Of a stretch of 15,412 nucleotides of DNA, positions 7,920 through 15,412 are shown in pieces (position 1 is the first letter of the stretch; each line of letters starts with the position of its first letter). The position numbers were made by a program, and so were the translations under genes. This stretch comes from Phellopilus nigrolimitatus (lineage: Eukaryota; Basidiomycota; Agaricomycetes; Hymenochaetales; Hymenochaetaceae), in assembly GCA_021029095.1 (NCBI GenBank), contig JAJOHG010000524.1, positions 1 through 15,412 on the forward strand. The letters run 5' to 3'. Under the pieces are notes generated by a model. That model made no database searches and was not told the DNA's origin. It saw nothing but the letters and a program-made list of their open reading frames with translations.

Positions 7920-8569
7920 TCACGTTGTAGGAAATGTGCCTGGCTGCGCGCCGTCCGCAGAAGTTCGCCGGCGACGAGATTGGATAGGCGCGGCTGCGTG
8001 GAACGGCGGCGACGGGGATGGCGTAAGCGGAGAAGAAGTCGAGTCTCGTCTTTTGGTGGACGTTGCGATCGCCTGAGTATGTGATGCCGCAGTCATGGAT
8101 ATGATAGGCGCATGAGCTGCGTACGTGGCTGGTTCGACCTGGGGGTAGACACTAGGAGTCATAGCGGGACGCGGGGGCCGTCGGTCCATGGGAGGTGGAA
8201 AGGGAGCGGGGTACATCGGCGGTGCGGCATGCGGTGCTGGTGGAGGCGTGTTCGTAACCAGATACGCGTTTACAGTGGACGAGAAAGCATACCAGAGCCT
8301 GCCCGAGGTCCGGGATAGAACTGCAGCGCCCCCCCTCCGTGCGCTGCAGCCTGCTCCTGCCAGCGCGTGTCCTGTGCGGGGGTTGACTGAGAGTGTTGCA
8401 GCGGTGCATACGCAACTTGCTGGTATGTATGCGGGCTGCGACCTGGAAGCAATGGAAGCTGGACTGGTCTGAGGCGCGGCGCGTTTGGCGGTGAGCGGGC
8501 AGTGGGAGGCTGTGCGTTATGAGGACGTGCGTTGGTGGAGGGCGAGACGGTCTGGGTGGTGCGGGCCAT
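7920..8569 (-). CDS. Pro/Ser-rich low-complexity protein, unknown function (197 aa)
   Basis: Two exons, 8293-8569 and 7920-8236, are joined across a 56-nt intron that starts GTATGC and ends CACCAG. Splicing links two frames of matching composition and gives 197 residues. The product has no recognised domain and looks largely disordered. It is rich in Pro, Ser, Ala, Gln and Arg, with a Pro-rich block around the exon junction (MYPAPFPPPMDRRPPRP), a Ser/Pro stretch (STSSPLTPSPSPP) and a basic patch (QSRRRRTS) that might serve in nuclear localisation or RNA binding. The ATG at 8569 sits in a good context (GCTATGGCC). The same frame stays open upstream with Ser/Pro/Arg-rich sequence, so translation could begin earlier. 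The C-terminus may also continue through an unseen intron. No partner or pathway is suggested by the neighbours. Confidence 0.55.
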
Positions 8570-8700
8570 AGCTGCGGACGACGGAGAGGATGATGGGGAG
8601 CCGTGTCGAGAGATTGACGGGGCAGAGTGACGACGACGCGGGAGGGAGGGAGTGGAAGGTCTAACGAGAGAGGGTACTCGAGCGTAACAGTTATATGCAG
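8570..8700 (-). promoter_or_regulatory. Pyrimidine-rich leader and TATA-like element of the Pro/Ser-rich gene
   Basis: Upstream of the ATG at 8569 the minus strand is rich in CT runs (CCTTCCACTCCCTCCCTCCC near 8640-8660), typical of fungal leaders. A TATAA lies at 8691-8695, about 120 nt before the ATG. The evidence is position and composition only. Confidence 0.3.
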
Positions 8701-8758
8701 TGAGATTGAGCGTTTTCCCAGGCGCGTAATACGTAATAAATAGATAAAACCGATCGTC

Positions 8759-8776
8759 AATAAAATAAAATAAAAT
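8759..8776. repeat. AATAA-type pentamer microsatellite
   Basis: Just over three copies of an AAAAT unit. Simple repeat, upstream of the Pro/Ser-rich gene; no further role is visible. Confidence 0.8.
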
Positions 8777-8885
8777 GCATCCGTGTTCACCTCCGCAGCC
8801 ATCCATCATCAAACCACCACCGCCAATTTTCAGAAACTTTGTCGATCTGTGCGATCAATTTCCCTGAAGAGTTACACATTGCTTT

Positions 8886-8900
8886 AAAAAAAAAAAAAAA
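8886..8900 (+). repeat. A15 homopolymer tract
   Basis: Fifteen A residues in a row, followed by GGATAATC. It could be a chance homopolymer or the tail of an old retroposed sequence. I found no coding or repeat body upstream of it on the plus strand to favour the second. Confidence 0.75.
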
Positions 8901-10980
8901 GGATAATCAGAAATTCTTCGATTTGTCTTCGATTTTGTCTTTTTCAACAGTCTCCTGGCGTCTTTGTACTACCTTCCTTGGTCTCTGGCCATTTTTTTGC
9001 TGCACAATAGCTTGTCTGAAAACGATTTCAAGCACCTCCCACCGCATTGGGTTTATCGATTCTTCCCGGCGTCTATTTAGCTGTACAGCCCGTACAGCTC
9101 TAGTGTTCTAACAATATCTTTCATTCATAGCCCACCTTGAATGCACTTCTGATTTTGACCGAAACACGCGACCTCATGATTGCACAACGGCGACTCGTTC
9201 ATATTTCGCGACACGGACGAGACGTGCGACAGCCTCACGCACAAAAGGACATACGCGTGCGGGCGTGCGGGTAGCAGCTCCACGAACTTTGTCGTGATTA
9301 GGGTACGGGCGCCTAAAATGCTTCCCTCCCAGGCCATTGTTTCCCAACATACCGGTGCGTACGTTACCTCTCAGCCTCATACACTTGGTAAGCAGCCAAC
9401 TGCATACGCTGCCGAAATTTCGCCAGTCCCGGACCTTTGGGCAGGCCGGATCAAGTGGGCGGCCTTGGGACGAGGCGGTTCGGCTCCCATGTCCTTGGAA
9501 AGCGCTCTGTCCCTCCGATCAATCAAGTGCGACGCATGCCGTGACAACCGCAGTGGTTTTTATTCTTTCGCTGCGGAGCTTTGTCGAAACAGTCCGGGAG
9601 GCTGTCTCGGGCACTCCGGACACGCAGCAATGACAACTTAGGTGTCTGCAATAAATCACCCCGTCCGTACGCAGATCTTCCTTAGCCTCCCCAAATGAGC
9701 GACTGCTGGCTTTGAGACAGGACTTATGATTCATGTCTTCGAATTCTCTCTTACGACACTCACCTTTGACTACAGTACTTCTTGTGCTTCTTGATTTCAT
9801 GGAAAGTAAGCTCGTACCGGGCGCATCTTCGCCCTGTCCCCGCGTACTCAACTTCTTCACGGTTTCCCCGGTACGATGAAACGCACCCTCAAGCGCAAAT
9901 GATTGCCGCCCAAACGACGTCTCTTCTCGATTGTTGTTCTCTCAAGCAGAAGTCCGCAGAAAACAGGAGTCCATGTGCTGCTGCGTGGGCGTCGGTCACG
10001 GTTTATATATTCGGTCAGACCAACAGTGCGTGACGCTTGCTGCGACATCCGCGATTGAATTCCCATCCTGGTACCCGACAATGGTTACTTCGCTTCGCGC
10101 ATTTCTACCGGCGAGTTAACTATTTACAGCCTTACGCGTCCAGGCATAAGTTACAATCGTTGACTTCGCGACGGGCGCACCGACTTTCCCCGAAGCCGCG
10201 CATATGGCTCTGCGGCGCTGCGCGGCTTTGTTCTCTCGTGACAATGCTATTTGTATCCTCCGAGACTTGTGCAGTGCCATTCGTCAGTTGCGCGAATACA
10301 GCTCGCCAATCGGGTGCAGATTCTAAGTCTGCACGTACTTTTTCCCGCTCGGTGCGACAATCGCTTAATAGGCGCCCCGAGCGTTGTTACGGTGCCCAAG
10401 CTCAGGGCTGCTTGCCACTATACGGCCCAGTGCGGCGGGGAGTGGAGCCATCGCAATTGAAAGCGGGCGCGGTACACGCGCAAGGGCGGGTCTCCTGACG
10501 AATCTGGTACGATCTCATAATGTCATTCAGAGAGAACTTGTTGATATGTAGTCCCCATAGACACTCTTGAGGATCGGATCAAGGATATCGTGTGTAGATA
10601 CGCGTGAGGGAAACACGTTGTTTCGACGAGTGCGCTATTGTTGGGGAGCAAAACGCTCATGCGCTCCTTGTTGATCTTGAATACTGGTTGCTTCTGCGGA
10701 CCATGCTATCTGGTGCTCAGGCGCGTTTCAGCATGTACTTCGACTGGAGATACACGTTGTAGTCGCGTTTCCAGTGTGCAAACAATCATATCCGATATGT
10801 TCAATACATTTTACGAATCCATCACGAGAAGCAGGTGGACGCGTTCACGAGCCTCAACTCGTTCTCGCATTAGGCTTGATGCCGCGGCAGTCTTTCTCTG
10901 CTTCTTCTGGCTCTCGATTATTAATGAGTGCCTGATAGCTCAGAAGACAAACTAAATATAGTCGGTAGCATGGAGAAGAA
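8901..10980. other. Gene-poor stretch, nothing recognisable
   Basis: Frames of 60-150 codons are open on both strands (for example plus 9180-9641 and 10037-10498, minus 9519-9860) but overlap one another, carry no domain and cannot be linked by convincing introns. Base composition changes within the stretch, with CpG-rich parts near 9.2-9.5 and 10.0-10.5 kb. This could be decayed sequence or plain intergenic DNA. Confidence 0.4.
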
Positions 10981-11227
10981 GTGAGGCTATGGTGTGCCGT
11001 AAGCCAAGGCGAGGACAGCCTTCTTCATTCGAGGCCACATCTGTTCAGAGATGATATGCCACTTTCGAAGCAGACCCGCGTTTACCTCGAATTAGCACCA
11101 CTATGGTGCCTTTTTTTTTTTACTCCGCTACGGTCAGTCGGTAGAGTTTTCCTGACTTTGATACGCCGATAGAAAACATTCTTCGTATAGTCAGATCGAA
11201 ACTGTCAACAAGACGAGTAGAGTACTT

Positions 11228-11503
11228 ATGAGTACATGTATGTATCCCGCCTTTCGCGGAACATCTCGGCGGGAAAACAATGACCATATAGATGCGCCTA
11301 CTGTATTGGATTACAAGGACTATGACTACCATAACGCGTTCTTGAGACACTCCATTGACGCGCCTGTTGTGCTTTCGCTCGGGCATTTGGTATTTTTAGG
11401 ATTTCGCCTGCGATGGAATGACGAGCCTTTAGGCGCGATAAATATCAGCGCCTTCACATCGAGCATAGACACGCCTAAACTAGAGGTGATCACGTCGGTT
11501 TGA
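11228..11503 (+). pseudogene. Fragment resembling the leucine-rich part of F-box-type proteins
   Basis: A 91-codon frame contains three copies of a short motif: IDAPTVL (residue 21), IDAPVVL (43) and IDTPKLEV (80). Between them lie stretches such as LGHLVFLGFRLRW. In many Agaricomycete F-box proteins with irregular leucine-rich repeats, I/L-D-[AT]-P-x-L segments recur in this way. A further relative, NTPVVLRL, is readable near 11776. No F-box, intron link or extended frame could be found around it, so it is called a fragment. The family assignment is pattern recognition only. Confidence 0.28.
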
Positions 11504-12813
11504 AGCGTTGACCGATGTCACTTGCCACATCTAAGGACTCAAGGGCGTTCGGAAGTTATCTAAGGGAGCACATGTCTCTGGGACGCTGTCGCGGCACCAG
11601 TACATCTCCGTGAGCTACCCAGAGTCTCTTGCTTAAAACTGAAACTGGGTTAAGCCGCATGATCACCGTGACCGCGCTCTTCGTCAACCTTATACTTGAC
11701 GGAGAAAAGATTGACAGGTACAGAGATAGAAGATCTCACTGAGCCATGAAGTACTACGATCTTCCAGCCACGATGCGAACACGCCTGTGGTGCTGCGACT
11801 GCCTATACATGCGCACAGGGAGCATCGCAACTCTTGCGAGGCTTTCAGTGCCTACTAACCTGTGCTTTGTATTTGGTGTCTCTCAGAACACCGAAGAACT
11901 ATGAGAGAAAAAGGGAGGGTGAGATCTATATAAGTTTTTCTAGCCATCGGGAGGAAAAAGTGTGCGTTGTTGAAACTATGTAATAAGTAAAGATGAGAGG
12001 AGCACAAGATAATGACGTGCATGGATGCGATGAAGACGGAGGTTGGCAGTAGGTAGAGAATGGCAGTTCACGAAGCAACTGTACCCTGGAAGAAAAGAAG
12101 TGCGGACATTACATCGGTGGCCTTCTCCGTAGCCTTCGGCTAGATAAATACACGTAGATGTGTTCCGACCGCCGGCTCGATCTTGATTTTAATGTCGATG
12201 CCCTCCGACTCTCCGAACACATGAGGTCCGCTTCATGTCGTCGGAAGTCCGTAAGCTGTGTGATTATCGACCCCAGTTCGCGAAAGGAATAAAGCCTCGC
12301 TGACTCAGGTATTTGTATCAACATAGGAGCGCAAGGGTCCTGTAAGCAAGGCGACAGTGCAACGGAATCCGAGGGGCGGTGGCCATTGGTGGGTTTTATT
12401 CGAGTAGGATGTATCTGGTTCAATATATCGGATGGAGAATGGAACGTATGTTAGGCCACCATTTTACTCGTGTGCGATCGTGATGTACCCTGCGGTTTTC
12501 TGAGGCAAGAGAGCGAACTTGGATAAAGGCTCACGCTCGGGCCCAGGATGCGTGCGAAGAAGTTCCTTCTTTGATGAAGGCTGAGCATGCGTTCTTCTGT
12601 TGTGGCTGACCTGCGTTGACGGCGCACCGCGGACTTCTGCGAGTCGGCTCCAGCTCCGTTAGTTTTGATTACAGCTCAGAAAGTAAACAAGGCAGATGAT
12701 GTGATTGATAGTCGATAGCTTCGTTTCGCAAAAGAAGGCCTCGACGTTCAAGTTACGTATATACCGACTCCCTGGAGGCGCAGCAACAAGCTCACGCCAC
12801 TCGCTTATCGTAT
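11504..12813. other. Gene-poor stretch, possible decayed coding sequence
   Basis: Stop codons interrupt all plus-strand frames at short intervals. Small pieces (such as the NTPVVLRL segment near 11776) look like remnants of the repeat motif at 11228-11503. The minus strand has one open frame at 12109-12423 with no recognisable content. No gene can be supported. Confidence 0.35.
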
Positions 12814-13164
12814 ATGGAATGTGTGACTAACATCGGCAAACCGACCTCGAGGTACTCGCGTGCTACTCTTTCTGAAGTCCGAAACATGTGGACCCAGGAT
12901 CTGTGGCTCCGTGTGGAAAACCCCTGTATGGTCGCCAGTGGATTATTAGCGGTCTCTCTACCGGCGTTTGTCAACAAAACGATCGACCTCAGTTCCTCTG
13001 CAAAAACTCACGGTCCTTGCTTGCGTTCCTTGAACTTCCTTCATTTTCCAATAGTCCTAACCTGAAAGGTTTTCAAACTGTGACTACCGGTGGGATATTT
13101 TGGGACCTTGCTAGCCGTCGCGATTTGCCAGCTGCAGGCGCTCAAGCTCATTGTCGATTGTTAA
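12814..13164 (+). pseudogene. Frameshifted leucine-rich-like coding fragment
   Basis: Two overlapping plus-strand frames read as leucine-rich protein. The frame 12814-13065 contains AKTHGPCLRSLNFLHFP. The frame from 12888 contains SPNLKGFQTV and WDLASRRDLP, then at about 13131 the sense moves to another frame giving LQALKLIVDC before a stop at 13162. The patterns NLKGFQ and LQALKLIV are typical of irregular leucine-rich repeats in fungal F-box-type proteins. The change of frame within one repeat-like unit suggests decay by a small indel. With the fragment at 11228-11503 this may be one old plus-strand gene, but intervening sequence is not readable. Confidence 0.27.
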
Positions 13165-13746
13165 ATGATCTGAAAACAATGTTTTATACTGTATCCTGAT
13201 CACCCTCTAGTGATTGTGTACGTCATTCATAAATGCTCGTTGTTTCACTGACCAAGGAAAGACAGCAACTATAAACAAAGTCTAGACGTCTAGGTTCCAG
13301 GTTTTTTTTTTTAAAAACATGCCTGTAAGAGGAAGACGCTATGCGCGTGCGTGACACGCACTGCGGGGCAGTGTTTTCATTCGAGCACAGGCCAAAAGAA
13401 AAATGGCCCGAGCAATAGCTGTGGTAAAATATCAAGCGAGGCACATACTTTTGTGTCCCTGCAACGTCGTAACAAGGGCGTCTGTCATTTATAGCAAGCG
13501 TCTTTCCAGTGATGGTATCATCGGTTTCCCGCCGTCTCTCATCTCCATCGGAAATCTTTACTCCTTTTCTCTATTGTGCGCTCCACTCAAACCCCGTTCT
13601 TGACTGTCTCTGACGGCCTACCTGCAAGGCACAATAACCTCATCACTGACTCCAATGTTTGTGCATTTGTTTACCTGATTCCTGCAGTGCTCTCAATCCT
13701 TGCCGAAAATGGTCTCAGAGTTACTATATCACGAGTTCCGAGAGTC
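13165..13746. other. Upstream region of the second DUF6699 copy
   Basis: There is no supported gene. It contains a perfect 12-bp palindrome, CTAGACGTCTAG (13282-13293), followed closely by T11 and A5 runs (13302-13317). The frame 13576-13821 is open, but only its end (from 13747) reads as the first exon of the next gene. Confidence 0.4.
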
Positions 13747-14885
13747 ATGAGCTCAATGCAAAATATGCATGTATCTCCCCAGGGGCTAGATTCATCTCTG
13801 GCGTCCCCTAGTATCACGTAAGTCGAAATCCCTATTTAATCTGCCGCATACCCACTGACGTTCTTTCCCCCAATCCGCATTCTCCTTCTTTGAGCTTCCC
13901 CTCCAACAGCAATTCAGATTCGATCGAGTCGTTCGATTTCTACGAAGACTCGATAATGTCCACTCCGCGTGAACACAAATACTACCCTTATTCCTACGCT
14001 CCTCCTGTGCCAGGCGTTGAGCCCTCCCAACCCGCTGTTGCCATACCCGACACAACACCCCATTCATACTATCCTTCTCCGGTAGATTCGTCCTCAAGTG
14101 GAGGTCGACACTCATTCGACATCATGACAGCTGATCCATACTCTGTGCACGCCTATCGCCGACCTCTCGGCTCATCATCTAGCCCACAGAAGCAAGACGG
14201 ACAGCAAAGCGTCCCTTCACGCTGTGCGTCTGCCTCTCATAACACTCTGTCCACGATCTTATAATACATCTAGTCACTGTAACAGCATCAGCTCAATCTC
14301 CCAACGTTCATTTCCTACTGGCTTACGATTCCGCGCGTGCGAACCAGTTTCGAAGTGGACATGAGCAAGGACCCGCTCGAAGCTGTTGGCAAAGATGTCT
14401 CCGAAAGCTACGGAAAGCTTTGGGGCTGGAAATCGCGTGCCACCCATGTGCGCATCGTGTCCCGCGAATTTCCCTGGGTAATCGAAATTGAACACGACGA
14501 AGGCGCCTGACGTTACACATGGCGTAACATGTGCCGACATCTGGAATGGTATCCGCCAGGACCTCCAGAAGGAACTTACTGACGCCGACTGGGCTTTCAT
14601 GGCGCTCATGGCGGCGCGCGACCGACGCGCTAATCAGCGCTGCGAGCACCTTCGTGCCGTCGTGAGGCGAGGCTCAGGAGAGCATGGGCGGCATATCGTC
14701 CTTCGGCGCCTGGACTGGCTGATGACGAAGACCGTGTTCGTTGGCTTAGTCAAGGATGATGGGCTACATTGTCTAAGTGCTTTGTGCTTCCCGGAAAGGA
14801 ACGCTGTGAGGAAACGTGGGTCGCTGAATTCAAGGAGCAGGCTGAGTGTCCTTGCCTCATCTGCGTCGGTGGCTCACTAGTATGA
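13747..14885 (+). pseudogene. DUF6699 domain gene, second copy, with three frame breaks
   Basis: Paralogue of the DUF6699 gene at 4868-5956. Modelled exons are 13747-13817, 13910-14223 and 14286-14885. The introns are 92 nt (GTAAGT...CAACAG) and 62 nt (GTGCGT...TAACAG). The N-terminal part is Ser/Tyr/Pro-rich (KYYPYSYAPPVP), like the other copy. The domain is readable from VHFLLAYDSAR (14306) to EETWVAEF near 14815-14835, but only by changing frame three times: near 14331-14345, near 14501-14510 and near 14765-14776. After each break the sense resumes with conserved family segments: SFEVDM, REFPWVIEIEHDEG, then DVTHGVTCADIW and RRLDWLMTKTVFVGL, then CFVLPGK. None of the breaks can be an intron, since any GT-AG span there is too short or would remove conserved sequence. 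I infer a pseudogene. Sequence errors are less likely because the two other main genes read cleanly. Confidence 0.75.
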
Positions 14886-15373
14886 CTCGCTCTATGATTT
14901 TGTCTTAATACATGTACTACCCTCCATCCTCTTCCCTTCCTTTATTAGCCTACGAAATGGATTTGTATTTTCTTTGCCTTGTACTGTTGAATTTTATACC
15001 ATTTCAGAATGTATGCGCAACCGAGAGATGCAGTAAAGACTGACGCCTCTCGCCACATAACTTTGCTCTGGAAACCGAAATCCTCCCTCGAGTACTGTTA
15101 CCCTCTCTCGGCGAAGCTCTCATGAGAGTTAGTTTAGAAATGATATGCAAAGTAACTAGGTCGCACATGGATAATAGCTTTCCTTGGATGTCCGCAGTAA
15201 ATTAAATTCCTGGAATATATAGGGGTGGACCTCGCCTCTTCTCACAGTATTCTGTTGCTGCAGCGTACTCGTCTACACTAATTCGAGACACTCAGACATT
15301 GTACTGGTACCCAGCTCCCGCCTGTTTGGCCTGAAAGATTTCAACAAGCACTGTATTTATCTATCAACTGTCG
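14886..15373. other. Intergenic stretch with a TATA-like site near its right end
   Basis: There is no gene. TATATA at 15216-15221 is followed by a CT-rich run (CTCGCCTCTTCTCAC, 15231-15245), an arrangement that suits a core promoter for rightward transcription toward the ATG at 15374. Confidence 0.35.
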
Positions 15374-15412
15374 ATGCCCATAAAGTTGACCTCCCTTCTT
15401 CCAACTTCCCCC
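15374..15412 (+). CDS. Possible start of a gene cut by the window edge
   Basis: The ATG at 15374 opens 13 codons (MPIKLTSLLPTSP) that run off the right edge without a stop. It lies about 150 bp downstream of the TATA-like site at 15216. Too little is visible to name a product, and the ATG may equally lie in a leader. Confidence 0.22.
   Translation, partial: MPIKLTSLLPTSP

Noticed and set aside
7620..8084. 154-codon plus-strand frame rich in Arg
   Set aside because: It lies opposite the Pro/Ser-rich gene, and its Arg-rich composition is what the antisense of Pro/Ser/Ala codons gives.
8152..8802. 216-codon minus-strand frame over the Pro/Ser-rich gene
   Set aside because: It is an alternative frame of the same low-complexity DNA and lacks the matched intron and composition seen in the chosen model.
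9180..9641. Overlapping plus-strand frames of 153 and 98 codons
   Set aside because: The two frames overlap with no domain in either, and no intron model joins them to anything.
10037..10498. Segment LLRFAHFYRR resembling the L-G-F-A-x-F-Y-R-R stretch of Ty3-type reverse transcriptase polyproteins
   Set aside because: The match covers about ten residues; no reverse transcriptase, RNase H or integrase motif is readable on either side, so chance is more likely.
1..15412. CRISPR array, rRNA, operon-like gene sets or a biosynthetic gene cluster
   Set aside because: No regularly spaced repeats, no rRNA segments and no sets of cooperating enzymes were seen; the intron-rich genes indicate a fungal nuclear genome.

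Overview
The window looks like nuclear DNA of a filamentous basidiomycete, most likely an Agaricomycete. Genes are split by many short GT-AG introns of about 50-100 nt, one gene is a fungal mitochondrial cytochrome c peroxidase, and two copies of DUF6699, a domain very common in Agaricomycetes, are present. No bacterial signals, rRNA, intact tRNA, CRISPR array or intact transposon were seen.

Layout. At 102-850 (minus) there is a possible two-exon gene for a small membrane protein of unknown function. At 1232-2978 (minus) lies a ten-exon cytochrome c peroxidase gene, the best supported gene here; its upstream region carries two CACGTG boxes 20 bp apart with a Yap1-type site between them. At 3618-3947 (plus) are the likely 3' exons of an unrecognised, perhaps broken gene. 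At 4868-5956 (minus) is an intact two-exon DUF6699 gene with a Tyr/Pro-rich N-terminus. The next 2 kb is intergenic and contains a 16-bp direct repeat bracketing about 305 bp. At 7920-8569 (minus) is a two-exon gene for a low-complexity Pro/Ser-rich protein. The stretch from 8.6 to 13.7 kb is gene-poor. It holds short plus-strand fragments that resemble decayed leucine-rich-repeat or F-box-type coding sequence. At 13747-14885 (plus) is a second DUF6699 gene, which needs three reading-frame changes to give the full domain and is probably a pseudogene. A possible new gene begins at 15374 and runs off the right edge.

Function. Only the peroxidase has a role that can be stated with confidence: reducing hydrogen peroxide with cytochrome c in the mitochondrial intermembrane space. 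The DUF6699 pair is a dispersed paralogous pair, one copy intact and one decayed. I see no sign of a biosynthetic cluster or a multi-gene system. The best leads are the peroxidase promoter layout, its in-frame stop-free introns and microexon, the decayed DUF6699 copy, and the direct repeat near 6.2-6.6 kb.
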